Positions 30,431 through 38,790 are shown, numbered from the stretch's first letter. The stretch is 64,000 nucleotides of DNA from Megalopta genalis (GCF_051020955.1 NW_027476113.1:930001-994000); one strand, 5' to 3'. Translations and numbers: made by a program. The notes: generated by a model from the sequence alone, not told the origin.

Positions 30431-30609
30431 TTTAACATGATGGATCCTTTCAAACAGTGGATGATAAAATGATCGGAATATTTTCAAATTTGGCTAAAAT
30501 TATCGCCATGTTTCGAGCATTCTATGTATATAAGAGCGAGCTCGTGGATTATAAAATTAACTGCTCCTTTAACCAATTGTTTTGGCAAAGATTGCTACGG
30601 CCTGCGTGT

Positions 30610-30771
30610 TTACTGTGCTTCTTCAATTTCACGTTTTCGAACTATAAAAGGAATTACATTGGTTACTTGTACCACTTCTTCTATGTTCTTGCTATTTCTC
30701 GGGCTATCAAGATATTCTCTAGCTGTCACACTAACTCCTCTTTTATCTAGAAGATCCCAGAGAGCTTGTTG
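30610..30771 (-). pseudogene. Unrecognised coding remnant (53 codons, 3' end of a gene)
   Basis: A minus-strand frame with protein-like composition runs from an upstream stop to a TAA at 30,610-30,612. It begins Q-Q-A-L-W-D-L-L-D-K-R-G and ends with E-I-E-E-A-Q. It has no ATG, so it is the tail of a broken gene. A second frame immediately upstream (about 30,772-30,885, rich in S, K, N and Q) may be the preceding part after a frameshift. I do not recognise the family. It lies on the same strand as, and just downstream of, the TALE-like repeat gene, and has the same AT-rich intronless character. The two could derive from one inserted segment, but that is inference. Confidence 0.35.
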
Positions 30772-31003
30772 CTATTTTTACAACCTCCTTTGCTCTTACT
30801 CTGATTACTAGTACACTTCCGGGTTTTTCTCTTAGGATCATTTTGTTGTGAACTATCCCAATCTTGTCTTTGGCCCGTTTCTACTAGATAGGCTAATCAG
30901 ATAAATGGCTTAGATTGGTTATTTTATCTTCTACACCAATATTCTGCTCAACTAAGAAAGCAAAGTAGCTTTTTTAATTTTTTTTACTTTTTTATATAGT
31001 AAA

Positions 31004-32949
31004 TTAAGTATCGCATTCGGCGAGATATTTTTTATGATTATTTAAATAATCTGTTTTATTTCCTGCCTTATCAAAGCAAAGATCATGCAACTTTTTAAAA
31101 GTATGGCAATTACCAAGTCCTCCCCATATAAAATCTTAGACAAATCCTTTGGCATAAAAAGCTCTTTCTCAGCTAAGAAATGATTTAAACAATTTTCTTT
31201 ATTAAAACAAGATTTATGGAAATTTCTTAAAATGGAAGTAGCATTATCTCCTGTCATGGATAATATGTTAGATAAATTGCATAGCATAGAGCCTGCTTTA
31301 TGGAAATCATTTAAAAGTTGTGTTTTGTTTCCAATCTCATCAAAACATATATCATGAAAATCTTTTAAAGCAGAACAAATCTTAGTTGCTGCTCCATGCA
31401 ATATTTTAGATAAATTTTTTGGTGTAAAACCTTTCTTCTCAATTAAGAAACGATTCAAATACTTTTTTGTTTCGTTTATAAAACAAAAATCATGAAATTC
31501 TTTTAAACTATTCGCTGCTGCACTCAATATACTACATAAATCGCACGGCCTAAAACCCACATTGTAAAAATCCTTTAAAAGCTGTGTTTTTCTTCTTTTC
31601 TTATTAAAAGAAATATTATGCAGTTGTTTCAAAGTAAAAGAAGCATGAGCTCCTGTTCCACATAGTATCGAGGATAAGTTACTTGGTCTAAAACCTGCGT
31701 TGTAGAAGTTCTCTAAAAGCTCTGTTCTTTGTCCTTTGCTATTAAAACAAACGCTGTGCAACTCTTGAAAAGCACCTTTAGCCTTGCCTCCTGCTCTACT
31801 TAATATGCTAGACAAGTTATGCAACGTAAAGTTACTTCCCTCATCTCCGACCCCTTCAATAAAATGTTTCAAACGCTGTGTTTGATTTCCTCTTGCATCA
31901 AACCAAGAGCCATATAAATCTTTAAAAGCTTCTGCAGCGTTAGCTCCTGCACCATTCAAAATACTGGACATATTAGACAGATTTATCTTCTCGTTTTCTA
32001 AAGTTTTTATATGTAGTCTTTTGTTTCCTTCCTTATCAAACCAAAGATCATATAAATTTTTAAAATTTTCAGGAGCTTTAGTTCTTGCTCCATGTAAAAT
32101 ACTGGAAATATTAGATGGACGTATCCCTTCCTTTTCTAACGTTTTTAAATATTGTGTTTTACCTCCTTCTTCATTAAACCAAAGATCATATAAGCCTTTA
32201 AAAGCTTTTGCAGAATTAGCTCCTGCTACATTCAAAATACTGGAAATAGTAGTTAGATTTATTCCTTCTTTTTCCAGAGTTTTTAAACATTGTGTTTTAC
32301 TTCCTTCTTCATCAAACCAAACGATATGTAAGTCTTTAAAGGCTTTTGCAGCGTTAGCTCCTGCTCCGTTTAAAATACTAGAAATATTACTTAGATTTAT
32401 CTCCTCTCTGTCTAAAGTTTCTAGATATTGTGTTTTACTTCCTTCTTCATCAAACAAAAGGTCATATAGGTCTTTAAAGGCTTTTGCAGCGTTAGCTCCT
32501 GCTCCACTCAAAATACTGGAAATATTACTTTGATTTATCTCTTCTTTGTCTAGAGTTTTTAGATATTGTGTTTTACTTCCTTCTTCATCAAACCATAGGT
32601 CATATAGGTCTTCAAAGGCTTTTGCAGCGTTAGCTCCTGTCACATGCAAAATACTCGACATAGTAGCTAAATTTATTCTTTCCTTCTTTAGTACCTCCAG
32701 ACATATTTTCCCTTCTCCCTTAATTAAGAAACTTAGAAATTGATAAAATGCAGATATTCCTTCTCTGCCAACTACACTTCTGGCAAATTTGATTTCTTCA
32801 TCAATATTTCCTACAATTTCCTGATAACTAGACCTATTATTTTTTATATCTCCCAAAAATTTTTCCATTATTCCCTTAGTAATAGGGCCAAATTCATGAG
32901 ATTCTAACCAACGTAACGCTATTTCATGTAATTCTTCGCAATTATATGG
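31004..32949 (-). pseudogene. TALE-like 46-residue-repeat protein, frameshifted near the 3' end
   Basis: The frame is open from just after a TGA at 32,950-32,952. Its first ATG is at 32,868, giving 608 codons to a stop at 31,042. The 27 codons upstream of the ATG also look coding (C-E-E-L-H-E-I-A-L-R-W-L), so the N-terminus is probably truncated. From residue ~64 there are about 12 tandem repeats of ~46 residues. The consensus is (I/F)xxSN(I/L)SSIL-xx-AGANAAKAF, then a loop with FDEEGSKTQ. The variable dipeptide reads HV, SG, NG, NV, HG, NG, SR, CG, SA, HG, SM, YG. The first ~27 residues of each repeat match TAL-effector/Bat repeats in spacing (for example F-T-P-K-N-L-S-K-I-L-H-G), which suggests a nucleic-acid-binding superhelix. 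Repeat 12 breaks at a G-rich spot near 31,120. Repeat-like sequence (K-L-H-D-L-C-F-D-K-A-G-N-K-T) continues in another frame to a TAA at 31,004. The DNA is AT-rich and intronless, and Rickettsiales-like bacterial ancestry is possible. The repeat reading is secure; the TALE relationship is an inference. Confidence 0.6.
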
Positions 32950-33196
32950 TCAAAAACTTATATGCGGAACCTATACATAAAAAAGTATATCAGTAGGTAT
33001 ATAGGTAATGTTCTAAGCCCTGCTGCCTGAGCGATAAATCTAATCGCGGGGCAAGTGGTGGAGTCCAGCCGTGGCGTGCGCCGTAGGGTATGGTGGGGAA
33101 AGAGAGTCGCTTACCTTCCGGTCTTCTCGTCTTATTGAATTTAATTATGTGGCGTTTTTTTTATCGCGTTTGCACTTTTACATTGTAGGAAATGTT

Positions 33197-33199
<3 letters not shown>

Positions 33200-33228
<29 letters not shown>

Positions 33229-33236
33229 AGAGAGAG
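33200..33236. repeat. (GA)n microsatellite
   Basis: This is a nearly pure GA run interrupted by one T, upstream of the exonuclease-like ORF. A second GA run lies upstream of the BIR ORF at 34,012-34,038. Both precede start codons on the same strand, so they may be leftover 5' leader sequence, although slippage alone explains them. Confidence 0.95.
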
Positions 33237-33316
33237 GGGTAGATTAGAGAGGGGGCGCTTGCATTTTTACGACGTTGTGGAGTGTGAAGTGCGCGTATGT
33301 GCATGTTAATAAATAG

Positions 33317-33952
33317 ATGAAGCATAACGCGGAGCAAATTAAATCGTTGTCGTACAGTGGAAAGGTGCGTGTTGCTATAGACATATATTTTGCAAAAAGT
33401 AAGTTGACGTTTAAGATGTCCGCAATAGATTTTATTGTCGATATCGACGGTTTCTTCGTAGCCAACAAATTTAATTGTAAAGAATTAGCCATCGTAAATG
33501 CTCATACCGCTGAATATGAATTATTTGAATTCGAATTGCGCGTTCGCTACATGGATTTATCCAGAAGCGATCAGAAGTCTGCATGGCACGTCTCGAATTT
33601 CGTGCACGGGATTCCATTTAAAAATTTCCAGGGGAAAAAGAATTATCAACAAGAGGACATTGGCACTATTATAAAAAATTTCGTTCGAGACTACAAGGAT
33701 CCCGTCGTCGCGTACAAAGGGGGGCATATTGAAAAGGATATTTTAAATAAAATAGGAGTTCGCAGTTTCAACTTGTAATATCTCAGCTGTCCGAAATTCA
33801 ATTCATTGATCACGGAACCGATGAATCAAGAATACGACGTACCATGCAGGCTTCATTGCTGGAAGCGAACTTCGAAAGAGAAGATTCAATATCATTGTTG
33901 TTTGAGCGAAGTTCGTGTACTTTGGATGTGGCTAATGAAATCGAAAGGTAAC
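33317..33952 (+). pseudogene. Arthropod exonuclease-like (RNase H-fold) protein, one internal stop
   Basis: The first frame runs 33,317-33,778 (153 codons). The likely true start is the internal ATG at 33,416, just before F-I-V-D-I-D-G-F-F. Recognisable motifs are DIDGFF (residues 42-47), KELA (55-58), HGIPF (97-101) and K-G-G-H-I-E-K (134-140). A TAA at 33,776-33,778 interrupts the gene. The same frame continues with the expected C-P-K-F and a Cys/His-rich tail (C-R-L-H-C near 33,850, Y-H-C-C-L-S-E-V near 33,895). This pattern is what I recall from proteins scattered in arthropod genomes, often near mobile elements; the nuclease role is inferred from the acidic motif. The family assignment is from memory and the exact activity is uncertain. 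It lies upstream of the BIR ORF on the same strand. Confidence 0.5.
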
Positions 33953-34011
33953 ACATTTTTTTTCTTTCTTTTTAGTTACAATTATTTTTTATTTCTATCG
34001 CGCCTTTTTGT

Positions 34012-34045
<34 letters not shown>

Positions 34046-34058
34046 AACGTAGGAACGT

Positions 34059-34445
34059 ATGGATTATCGCTGCAAAGAGGACAGACCTCGCAGCTTTGAA
34101 AATTGGCCGGTCCCGTTTATTAAACCGGAGGAGCTCGCGATCGCCGGATTTTATTATCTGAGGGAGGATAATTTCGTGGAATGCTTCGCGTGCGGCATAG
34201 AATTCTGTTGGTGGGAAGCCGGGAATAAACCCATGTTGGAGCATCGCTTTTGCTCCAGGAATTGTCCGTACGTCCTCGACGAAGATTGCGGCAACGTGCC
34301 TGTCGGCCTCGATCCTCGAACGACGTCGATACCGCCAAGAAGCGTGGACGAGTGTGGCATCTTTTACCATACGATGGAGGAGAAGACAAAGGCGTGTGCA
34401 ATAGTTATGAGTTTGAAAATTAATGAAATTAAAAATTTATTTTAA
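34059..34445 (+). CDS. Single-BIR-domain protein (IAP-like), intact
   Basis: This is a 128-residue open frame. The start at 34,059 is well supported, because an in-frame TAG lies 9 bp upstream. Residues 9-75 form a baculoviral IAP repeat. It has R-S-F-E-N-W-P (11-17) and L-A-I-A-G-F-Y-Y (26-33). The zinc ligands fit the BIR spacing C-x2-C-x16-H-x6-C (Cys42, Cys45, His62, Cys69). BIR proteins bind and restrain caspases or act in other signalling and mitotic roles; which applies here cannot be read from sequence. There is no RING or second BIR, so it is shorter than classical insect IAPs. The downstream tail is polar. AATAAA-like signals follow near 34,533 and 34,611. It sits inside the Polinton gene cluster and converges on the capsid gene, so it is probably element cargo acquired from a host or virus. 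Unlike most neighbours it has no stop or frameshift. Confidence 0.85.
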   Translation: MDYRCKEDRPRSFENWPVPFIKPEELAIAGFYYLREDNFVECFACGIEFCWWEAGNKPMLEHRFCSRNCPYVLDEDCGNVPVGLDPRTTSIPPRSVDECGIFYHTMEEKTKACAIVMSLKINEIKNLF

Positions 34446-34871
34446 AAAACGCTTGATTATAATGTATGTTTAGCGCGCAATGTCTGTTTTGTCCATCAAC
34501 GATGACGACAACGAGGGTGGTGGCGTCAACGATGAATAAAAAAAATATAATACAAAGTTTAAAATATTTTTTAATTTGTAAATTTGCTGTGTAAAAGCAT
34601 ACGCATCAATTGAATAAATTCTAAGAAAAAAGTATCGCATTCGTCTTTCTTAAATAGACATTATCACCCAACCAAATTTAATCTTACAGTATTAGTGTAG
34701 TTTTATCGGGAGAATGCAGGATGTTAGCAATTTTAGTTATTTCTTTTTTGCTTAATTAGCTACTCGGGTTGGCGGTTGTTCGGAATAAAGGATGAGAAAG
34801 AGAGAGATATTTTATGATAGTAAATATATATATTTTCGATACATGTTAGTTTTACAATAAAATTTTCATGA

Positions 34872-35977
34872 TTATATAATTTTTCTGACAATGTTCGTCA
34901 ACGAGCTGTACTCAACAATGAAGTCGTGTATCATCAGGCAGTATACGACCGTCGAAAGCGGGACATCCTTTTGACATTCGAATTCGATTCGCACGTCGGT
35001 GGTTGCATTTTTGAGCGCTTTGTTTTGTCGTGAGCAATTGATGACGACGAACGGTCCGTACATTAGAAAGTCGATTGTATTCAGTAACACCTCGCCTTGT
35101 AGGGATACATTTCTGAGTTCAGGTAAAGTCGAATATTGGATAATAAGCAGGAATCGAATTGGGTAGAGTTTCTCTTTAAATCGTTTTTCCTTTCGGGTGG
35201 TAACGCGAATATCACGTACCGCGGTTTTTTCATTTGCGGAGTCGTTTTCATCGCCAACGTGTGCTTCATGGTTGTTTGCAGCATCGGATATTCGTACAGT
35301 TAACACGAACGGAAACTCATGCTGATCGATCTTTCGCTCTCAAAAATACGCAGCATCGACAACTTGTGTAGTTCGTCCAAAGCGACGTGCGGCATTCTCC
35401 ATTGAATTTTATACAAATCCAGGACAGGTTTCGCATTGTCAGACCAGCTTCGTAACGCGTTAGCGTCGTGGCGCGCGCGAAAAATCAATCGTGCCGATCA
35501 TCAATCCGTGCCGAGCATTTATTACAACGCGTTTGTAATCTTCGCAGAAGCCTAGCAATGTGTTCATAGGCACGCAAAAGTTGAAATTTAGCAAATTCGT
35601 AGGCGTTGCGGTGAGAGTTTCTGTATATCCAGCCCGCGTTGGACAGCGCGTTGCTCTTCGTAATGTTCAGACTGATGTAATTCTTCAAGGTCGTCGTTGT
35701 ACCGGGATTTCTGGACCGATCGATTTCCACTCCGATCAGTTCGTAATGTATCTCGTCGAAAATAAACGCTACCGCATTGTTCTCTAGAGCCACCGTGACG
35801 TTGGTCGATCCTCCCGGTAGGCTGAGTCTTCCCTCCACGTATAGGAATGGGTATTCTTATCTCATCGCTGTTTCCAAACGTTGTGTTGGCGTACGGATTG
35901 TAGGTATGCAGGTCGATCGTAATTATTCGATTGTCGAAGATTGGTGCCTCAGAGATGTTCGAAATGTCGTTGGACAT
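34872..35977 (-). pseudogene. Polinton double jelly-roll major capsid protein, multiply frameshifted
   Basis: The gene reads right to left. It starts at 35,977 (M-S-N-D-I-S, then I-I-T-I-D-L-H-T-Y) and ends at 34,872. Conserved capsid segments occur in three different frames. They are D-E-I-H-Y-E-L (with G-V-E-I-D-R) in one, N-F-C-V-P-M-N-T-L-L-G-F-C-E-D-Y in another, and W-R-M-P-H-V then K-L-S-M-L-R around 35,330-35,410. A C-terminal part at 35,306-34,872 contains V-V-I-N-C-S-R-Q-N. At least three frameshifts and an N-terminal deletion (around 35,845) separate them. In Polintons this protein builds the icosahedral shell. It is followed upstream on the same strand by the penton-like gene, as expected for a late structural cluster. 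It cannot encode a functional capsid. Confidence 0.85.
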
Positions 35978-36173
35978 GGCGGTGAAGCGAGTTCGATTAC
36001 TTGGTAACGATGAATCCCAAAGATCGCAGATATTCTACGTTTCGGTTAGTTTCCTCGTCTTCTTCTTCTCCATATTGTTGTTGTTATTTTGAAACGGCGC
36101 ATCATTTTTTATGTTCGACGTATTCGATATCGTATTATTATTATTATGAATTAACATAACAGCTATGTCAAGG

Positions 36174-36578
36174 TTATGAGACGGTTCGACAAACATGCAG
36201 CCGTACCGTGATTTCTTCGTTTCGAAAATCAATCAAACGTCCAGTCTGATCCACGATGCGAATCGTTAAATCGTCCATTGATCGTGTAACGATCGGAAGG
36301 TAAATGACTCGTGCCGGCGTTTCCGATATTTTATACCCCGGAGACATGTTGGGCGCGAATTCGTGTATCGTGTGAATCAGTTTCCCGTTATCGTACGAAC
36401 CGATGGTTACGTTGCATTCTATTCGAATAATATTCGTGTTAATGATATTCACGAAAGTGTGCGATACATGCCACGTGTTCGGTGATAAAATGCGATTCCT
36501 AGAGAATCCTAGGATAGGACCCACGGTGTCGGGTTTCGCAAAATCTATCTTATATGCGCTTTTAATTTCGCTTTTCAT
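36174..36578 (-). CDS. Polinton penton-like minor capsid protein, apparently intact
   Basis: A 134-residue open frame begins M-K-S-E-I-K-S-A-Y-K-I-D-F and ends with E-E-I-T-V-R-L-H-V near the C-terminus. Other family-like segments are L-G-F-S-R-N-R-I-L, I-I-R-I-E-C-N-V-T, H-T-I-H-E-F-A-P and D-L-T-I-R-I-V-D-Q-T-G-R. These match the small single jelly-roll vertex protein of insect Polintons, which sits at the fivefold positions of the capsid. Length and both ends look complete for the family as I know it. It lies just upstream of the broken major capsid gene on the same strand. Its open frame is notable beside such damaged neighbours, but a frame of this length can survive by chance. Confidence 0.75.
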   Translation of the reverse strand: MKSEIKSAYKIDFAKPDTVGPILGFSRNRILSPNTWHVSHTFVNIINTNIIRIECNVTIGSYDNGKLIHTIHEFAPNMSPGYKISETPARVIYLPIVTRSMDDLTIRIVDQTGRLIDFRNEEITVRLHVCRTVS

Positions 36579-36669
36579 AGTGTTGTTACCTTATAACATC
36601 GTTGTTATCTTTGGCTGGAGATGATTATCTCCTCACTCTCGTCGCCGAAATAGAATTTATTGTTTCCGA

Positions 36670-37108
36670 TTGTTGAAAAAAAAACTTTAGCCTCGGACAA
36701 AAATTAATCTATAGTTTACTTAGGACTGAGATTCGAAAATATCAGATTACGTTTCCGCCGGTTCCGTCAGCGCGCACCGACGGTGATGTAAACTGTACAT
36801 CAAAGATATCGCCATATACCATCGCCGGTGTCGTTAGAACACATCGTGCTCTGACCGTTAGTGATCCCAGTACCGCGTATACAATGTAAGACGCGATGAA
36901 TGACCGTCTCTGATTGGTGGAGAAGACCACACCAAAAAAGGTATATAAGCAGGCGATTTTCAGTTGCCGGTCGCTCAGTTGATTTTGGTCGCTCGGTCAG
37001 TTCGTACATATACCTTCTCTCAAATAAAAGTAAAAATAAAGCTTTTTAAGAAAAAGAATTAATATCATATTTATTTGAGAAATAATCCAAGCCTTAATCC
37101 CAATACCG
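36670..37108. repeat. Dispersed promoter-like repeat, copy 1
   Basis: This ~440-bp sequence recurs, diverged, at 53,432-53,846 in the same orientation. Both copies start with TTGTTGAAAAA then TAGCCTCGGACAAAAATTAA and end with AAGCC(T/A)TAATCCCAATA. Copy 1 holds GGTATATAAG (about 36,939-36,948), and about 30 bp downstream an insect-initiator-like TCAGTTG (about 36,974), so it looks like a plus-strand RNA polymerase II core promoter. AATAAA follows near 37,023. It abuts, and has apparently replaced the rest of, a minus-strand structural gene (37,118-37,254). No ORF was recognised inside. Confidence 0.65.
36939..36980 (+). promoter_or_regulatory. Candidate TATA box plus arthropod initiator
   Basis: TATATAA at about 36,941 is followed about 30 bp later by CTCAGTTG, the spacing and initiator form typical of insect core promoters. 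The second copy of the repeat keeps TATATA and shows TTCAGT and TTAGTT variants downstream. No downstream plus-strand gene starts nearby, so the natural target is unknown. Confidence 0.45.
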
Positions 37109-37117
37109 ATATTTGAA

Positions 37118-37254
37118 CTGATGTTTGGTATCGTGTAATAAGGTTGCAAATCGAGCAGACCCAATTCGTAATCGGCATTGTTGAGATCTATAGGCGGGAA
37201 GTACTTGGACAATAACACGCTACTTCTTCCCTATAACGTGAACGTGTATGACAT
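37118..37254 (-). pseudogene. Start of a Polinton structural protein, truncated
   Basis: The minus-strand frame begins at 37,254 with M-S-Y-T-F-T-L and meets a TAG at codon 8. It continues in the same frame through G-R-S-S-V-L-L-S-K-Y-F-P-P-I-D-L and L-G-L-L-D-L-Q-P-Y-Y-T-I-P-N-I. This N-terminal signature is one I recall from a conserved Polinton protein of several hundred residues encoded next to the protease. Its precise virion role is not established here. Homology stops at about 37,118, where the promoter-like repeat begins, so most of the gene is missing. The start lies only about 13 bp beyond the protease stop, as expected for a compact late cluster. Confidence 0.6.
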
Positions 37255-37266
37255 TCTTGCGACGGA

Positions 37267-37560
37267 CTATATTAGAGTTCCTCGCAGAAATTTCACACAC
37301 AATTGCCCGCACACGCTTTCGTTGTAACTTTGATAAATCTTGTGATTGTACGCGATGGTCGGAAATAATGAATCAATTCGATCGATGGTCGAAGATCTCC
37401 AAAACTATCGAAGTAACTGACTCGCGAATCATAATTTATATACGCCACCCAGTGCGTTCCTGAACCATGACCGCTATCCAGATTCACTATTCCTCATTCG
37501 TTTACCCATATTTGTTTCGGCAATTCATCGCGCATGAAAACTCCGCGAAAATGCGATAAT
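37267..37560 (-). pseudogene. Polinton adenain-type cysteine protease, broken
   Basis: The family (peptidase C5-like, ULP fold) cleaves virion proteins during maturation. Visible parts, right to left, are F-R-G-V-F-M-R-D-E-L-P near 37,540, then an in-frame TGA, then N-L-D-S-G-H-G-S-G-T-H-W with the catalytic His and Y-F-D-S-F-G with the acidic residue. After a frameshift comes V-C-G-Q-L-C-V-K-F-L with the nucleophile Cys, ending at TAG 37,267-37,269. All three catalytic motifs are recognisable but lie in two frames, so the gene is dead. The open piece with the His motif is 37,293-37,487. Confidence 0.8.
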
Positions 37561-37893
37561 CTTTCCTTTCTTTTGACTGTTTTTTTCTTCTTCATTCCTT
37601 TTCCACGTTTGTACGGCGCGAGATACACTCCGCGACCATCCATAGCGCGATTGTGTCGTCGCGCTTCTTCCAATTACTTCTTCGCAGCTTTCGCATCGTT
37701 TATTGTTTTGATCACCCCAGTGCAGCGCCATCTGTCAACGCTTCCAAAGCTCCCAAGGCGGGTAATAACAGCGGTAGAAAACCGCCTCGTTTGGTGATAG
37801 GTAGAATTCTTTCGATACTGTTTCTACCTTCTTTCTTTTTCCTTTGACTGTTCGTCGGTCCTCCTCCTTCTTCTTCTTCTTCTTCAGACCCAT
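37561..37893 (-). pseudogene. Small Polinton virion protein with hydrophobic helix, broken
   Basis: The start codon at 37,893 gives M-G-L followed by a lysine/glutamate run encoded by (TTC)n on the plus strand. In a shifted frame the conserved segment G-G-F-L-P-L-L-L-P-A-L-G-A-L appears, then N-D-A-K-A-A-K-K, a TAA, E-E-A-R-R-H-N-R and V-Y-L-A-P-Y-K-R-G. The glycine-proline-leucine helix resembles membrane-active or core peptides of adenovirus-like viruses. I infer a virion-internal role. At least one frameshift and one stop are present. The C-terminal basic tail runs directly into protease sequence, so a deletion has probably joined the two genes. Confidence 0.65.
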
Positions 37894-37907
37894 ACCTAAT
37901 CTTATCA

Positions 37908-38010
37908 GAGCTGTTTTTACCAGTCTGTAACGGTATAGAGAGCTGTTTTTACCAGTGTGTAACGGTATACAGAGCTGTTTTTACCAGTCTGTAAATGGTA
38001 TATGGAGCTG
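37908..38010. repeat. ~32-bp minisatellite, about three copies
   Basis: Three copies of AGCTGTTTTTACCAGTCTGT plus AACGGTATA(G/C)AG, with single-base differences, are followed by a partial fourth (GGAGCTGTT). The repeat sits in the divergent spacer between the minus-strand protease cluster and the plus-strand ATPase. It could hold promoter or binding elements, but nothing proves that. Confidence 0.85.
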
Positions 38011-38044
38011 TTATGCCAAGGTTTGTTTTATTTTTCTGTTGATT

Positions 38045-38790
38045 ATGAAAAAAGAAAAAATGTACGTACGTCAGTTTACATGGAGATGCGCTCTATCATT
38101 GGAATACGGGGAGACTGATATCTACAGTTACGTACGACAGTCCTTGAATGTCCGGGTTCCGACCTGCCGCACGTTCGACGATCACGATGTGATAATTCGG
38201 AAACACGGATCATTGCTACCGAGTAGTATACGGTGCGTGATAAGCAGCTCGTGAGGATGTGGTAAAACGAACGTTATGATTAGTTTGTTAGAGAGTCCGA
38301 ATTGGCTGCGATTCGCAAACGTGTCCGTGTATTCGAAATCGCTGCGTCAACCAAAGTATCAATACTTGAGCAACTTGCTCTCGTCCGTGGGGGATGTAGG
38401 TTATTTTGCCTACTCGGACAACGCGGACGTGATTCTCCCGGCAGATGTTCGGCCGAATTCAATATTTATCTTTGACGACGTTGCTTGCGACGAACAGGAT
38501 GTCATGAGAGAATATTTCGCGATAGGCAGACATTCGCACGTCGATTGTTTCTATTTGTCGCAATCGTACGCGAGAATACCCAAACATTTGATTCGCGACA
38601 ATGCGAATCTAGTGATTCTATTCAATCAAGATGTCACGAATTATATGAATACAGATATATCGTTCTAAACGTTCAACGCACTTTGTACAAGATGTTGGCG
38701 AAACAAGTACGGATTCCCTGTAATCGACAAAGACAGCCCTGCGAATCGTGATCGTTACAGGCGCGGTTTAACGAATTCGTCGTGCTGTGA
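38045..38790 (+). pseudogene. Polinton FtsK/HerA-type packaging ATPase, broken
   Basis: In-frame sequence begins with ATGs at 38,045 and 38,060 (M-Y-V-R-Q-F-T-W-R). The Walker A loop is cut by TGA at 38,252-38,254 (S-S-S, stop, G-C-G-K-T-N). It continues uninterrupted as 38,276-38,668, with Y-S-K-S-L-R-Q-P-K-Y and the Walker B-like S-I-F-I-F-D-D-V-A-C. The sensor region R-I-P-K-H-L-I-R-D-N-A-N-L follows. After a TAA at 38,666 the same frame resumes (C-W-R-N-K-Y-G-F, then V-I-D-K-D), and a one-base shift near 38,770 precedes the final stop at 38,790. The enzyme would drive genome packaging into the capsid. The segment just after I-L-F is shortened relative to homologues. It is the first gene of the plus-strand half of the element. 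Confidence 0.85.

Noticed and set aside
32021..32743. Two plus-strand ORFs (170 and 65 codons)
   Set aside because: They are shadows of the minus-strand 46-residue-repeat gene. Their internal repeats mirror the repeats of that gene.
33947..33975. Possible 27-bp intron (GTAACA...TTTTTAG)
   Set aside because: It is too short for an insect intron; a chance pyrimidine tract is more likely.
33972..34401. Minus-strand ORFs opposite the BIR gene
   Set aside because: They overlap a clear plus-strand BIR domain and show no family features.
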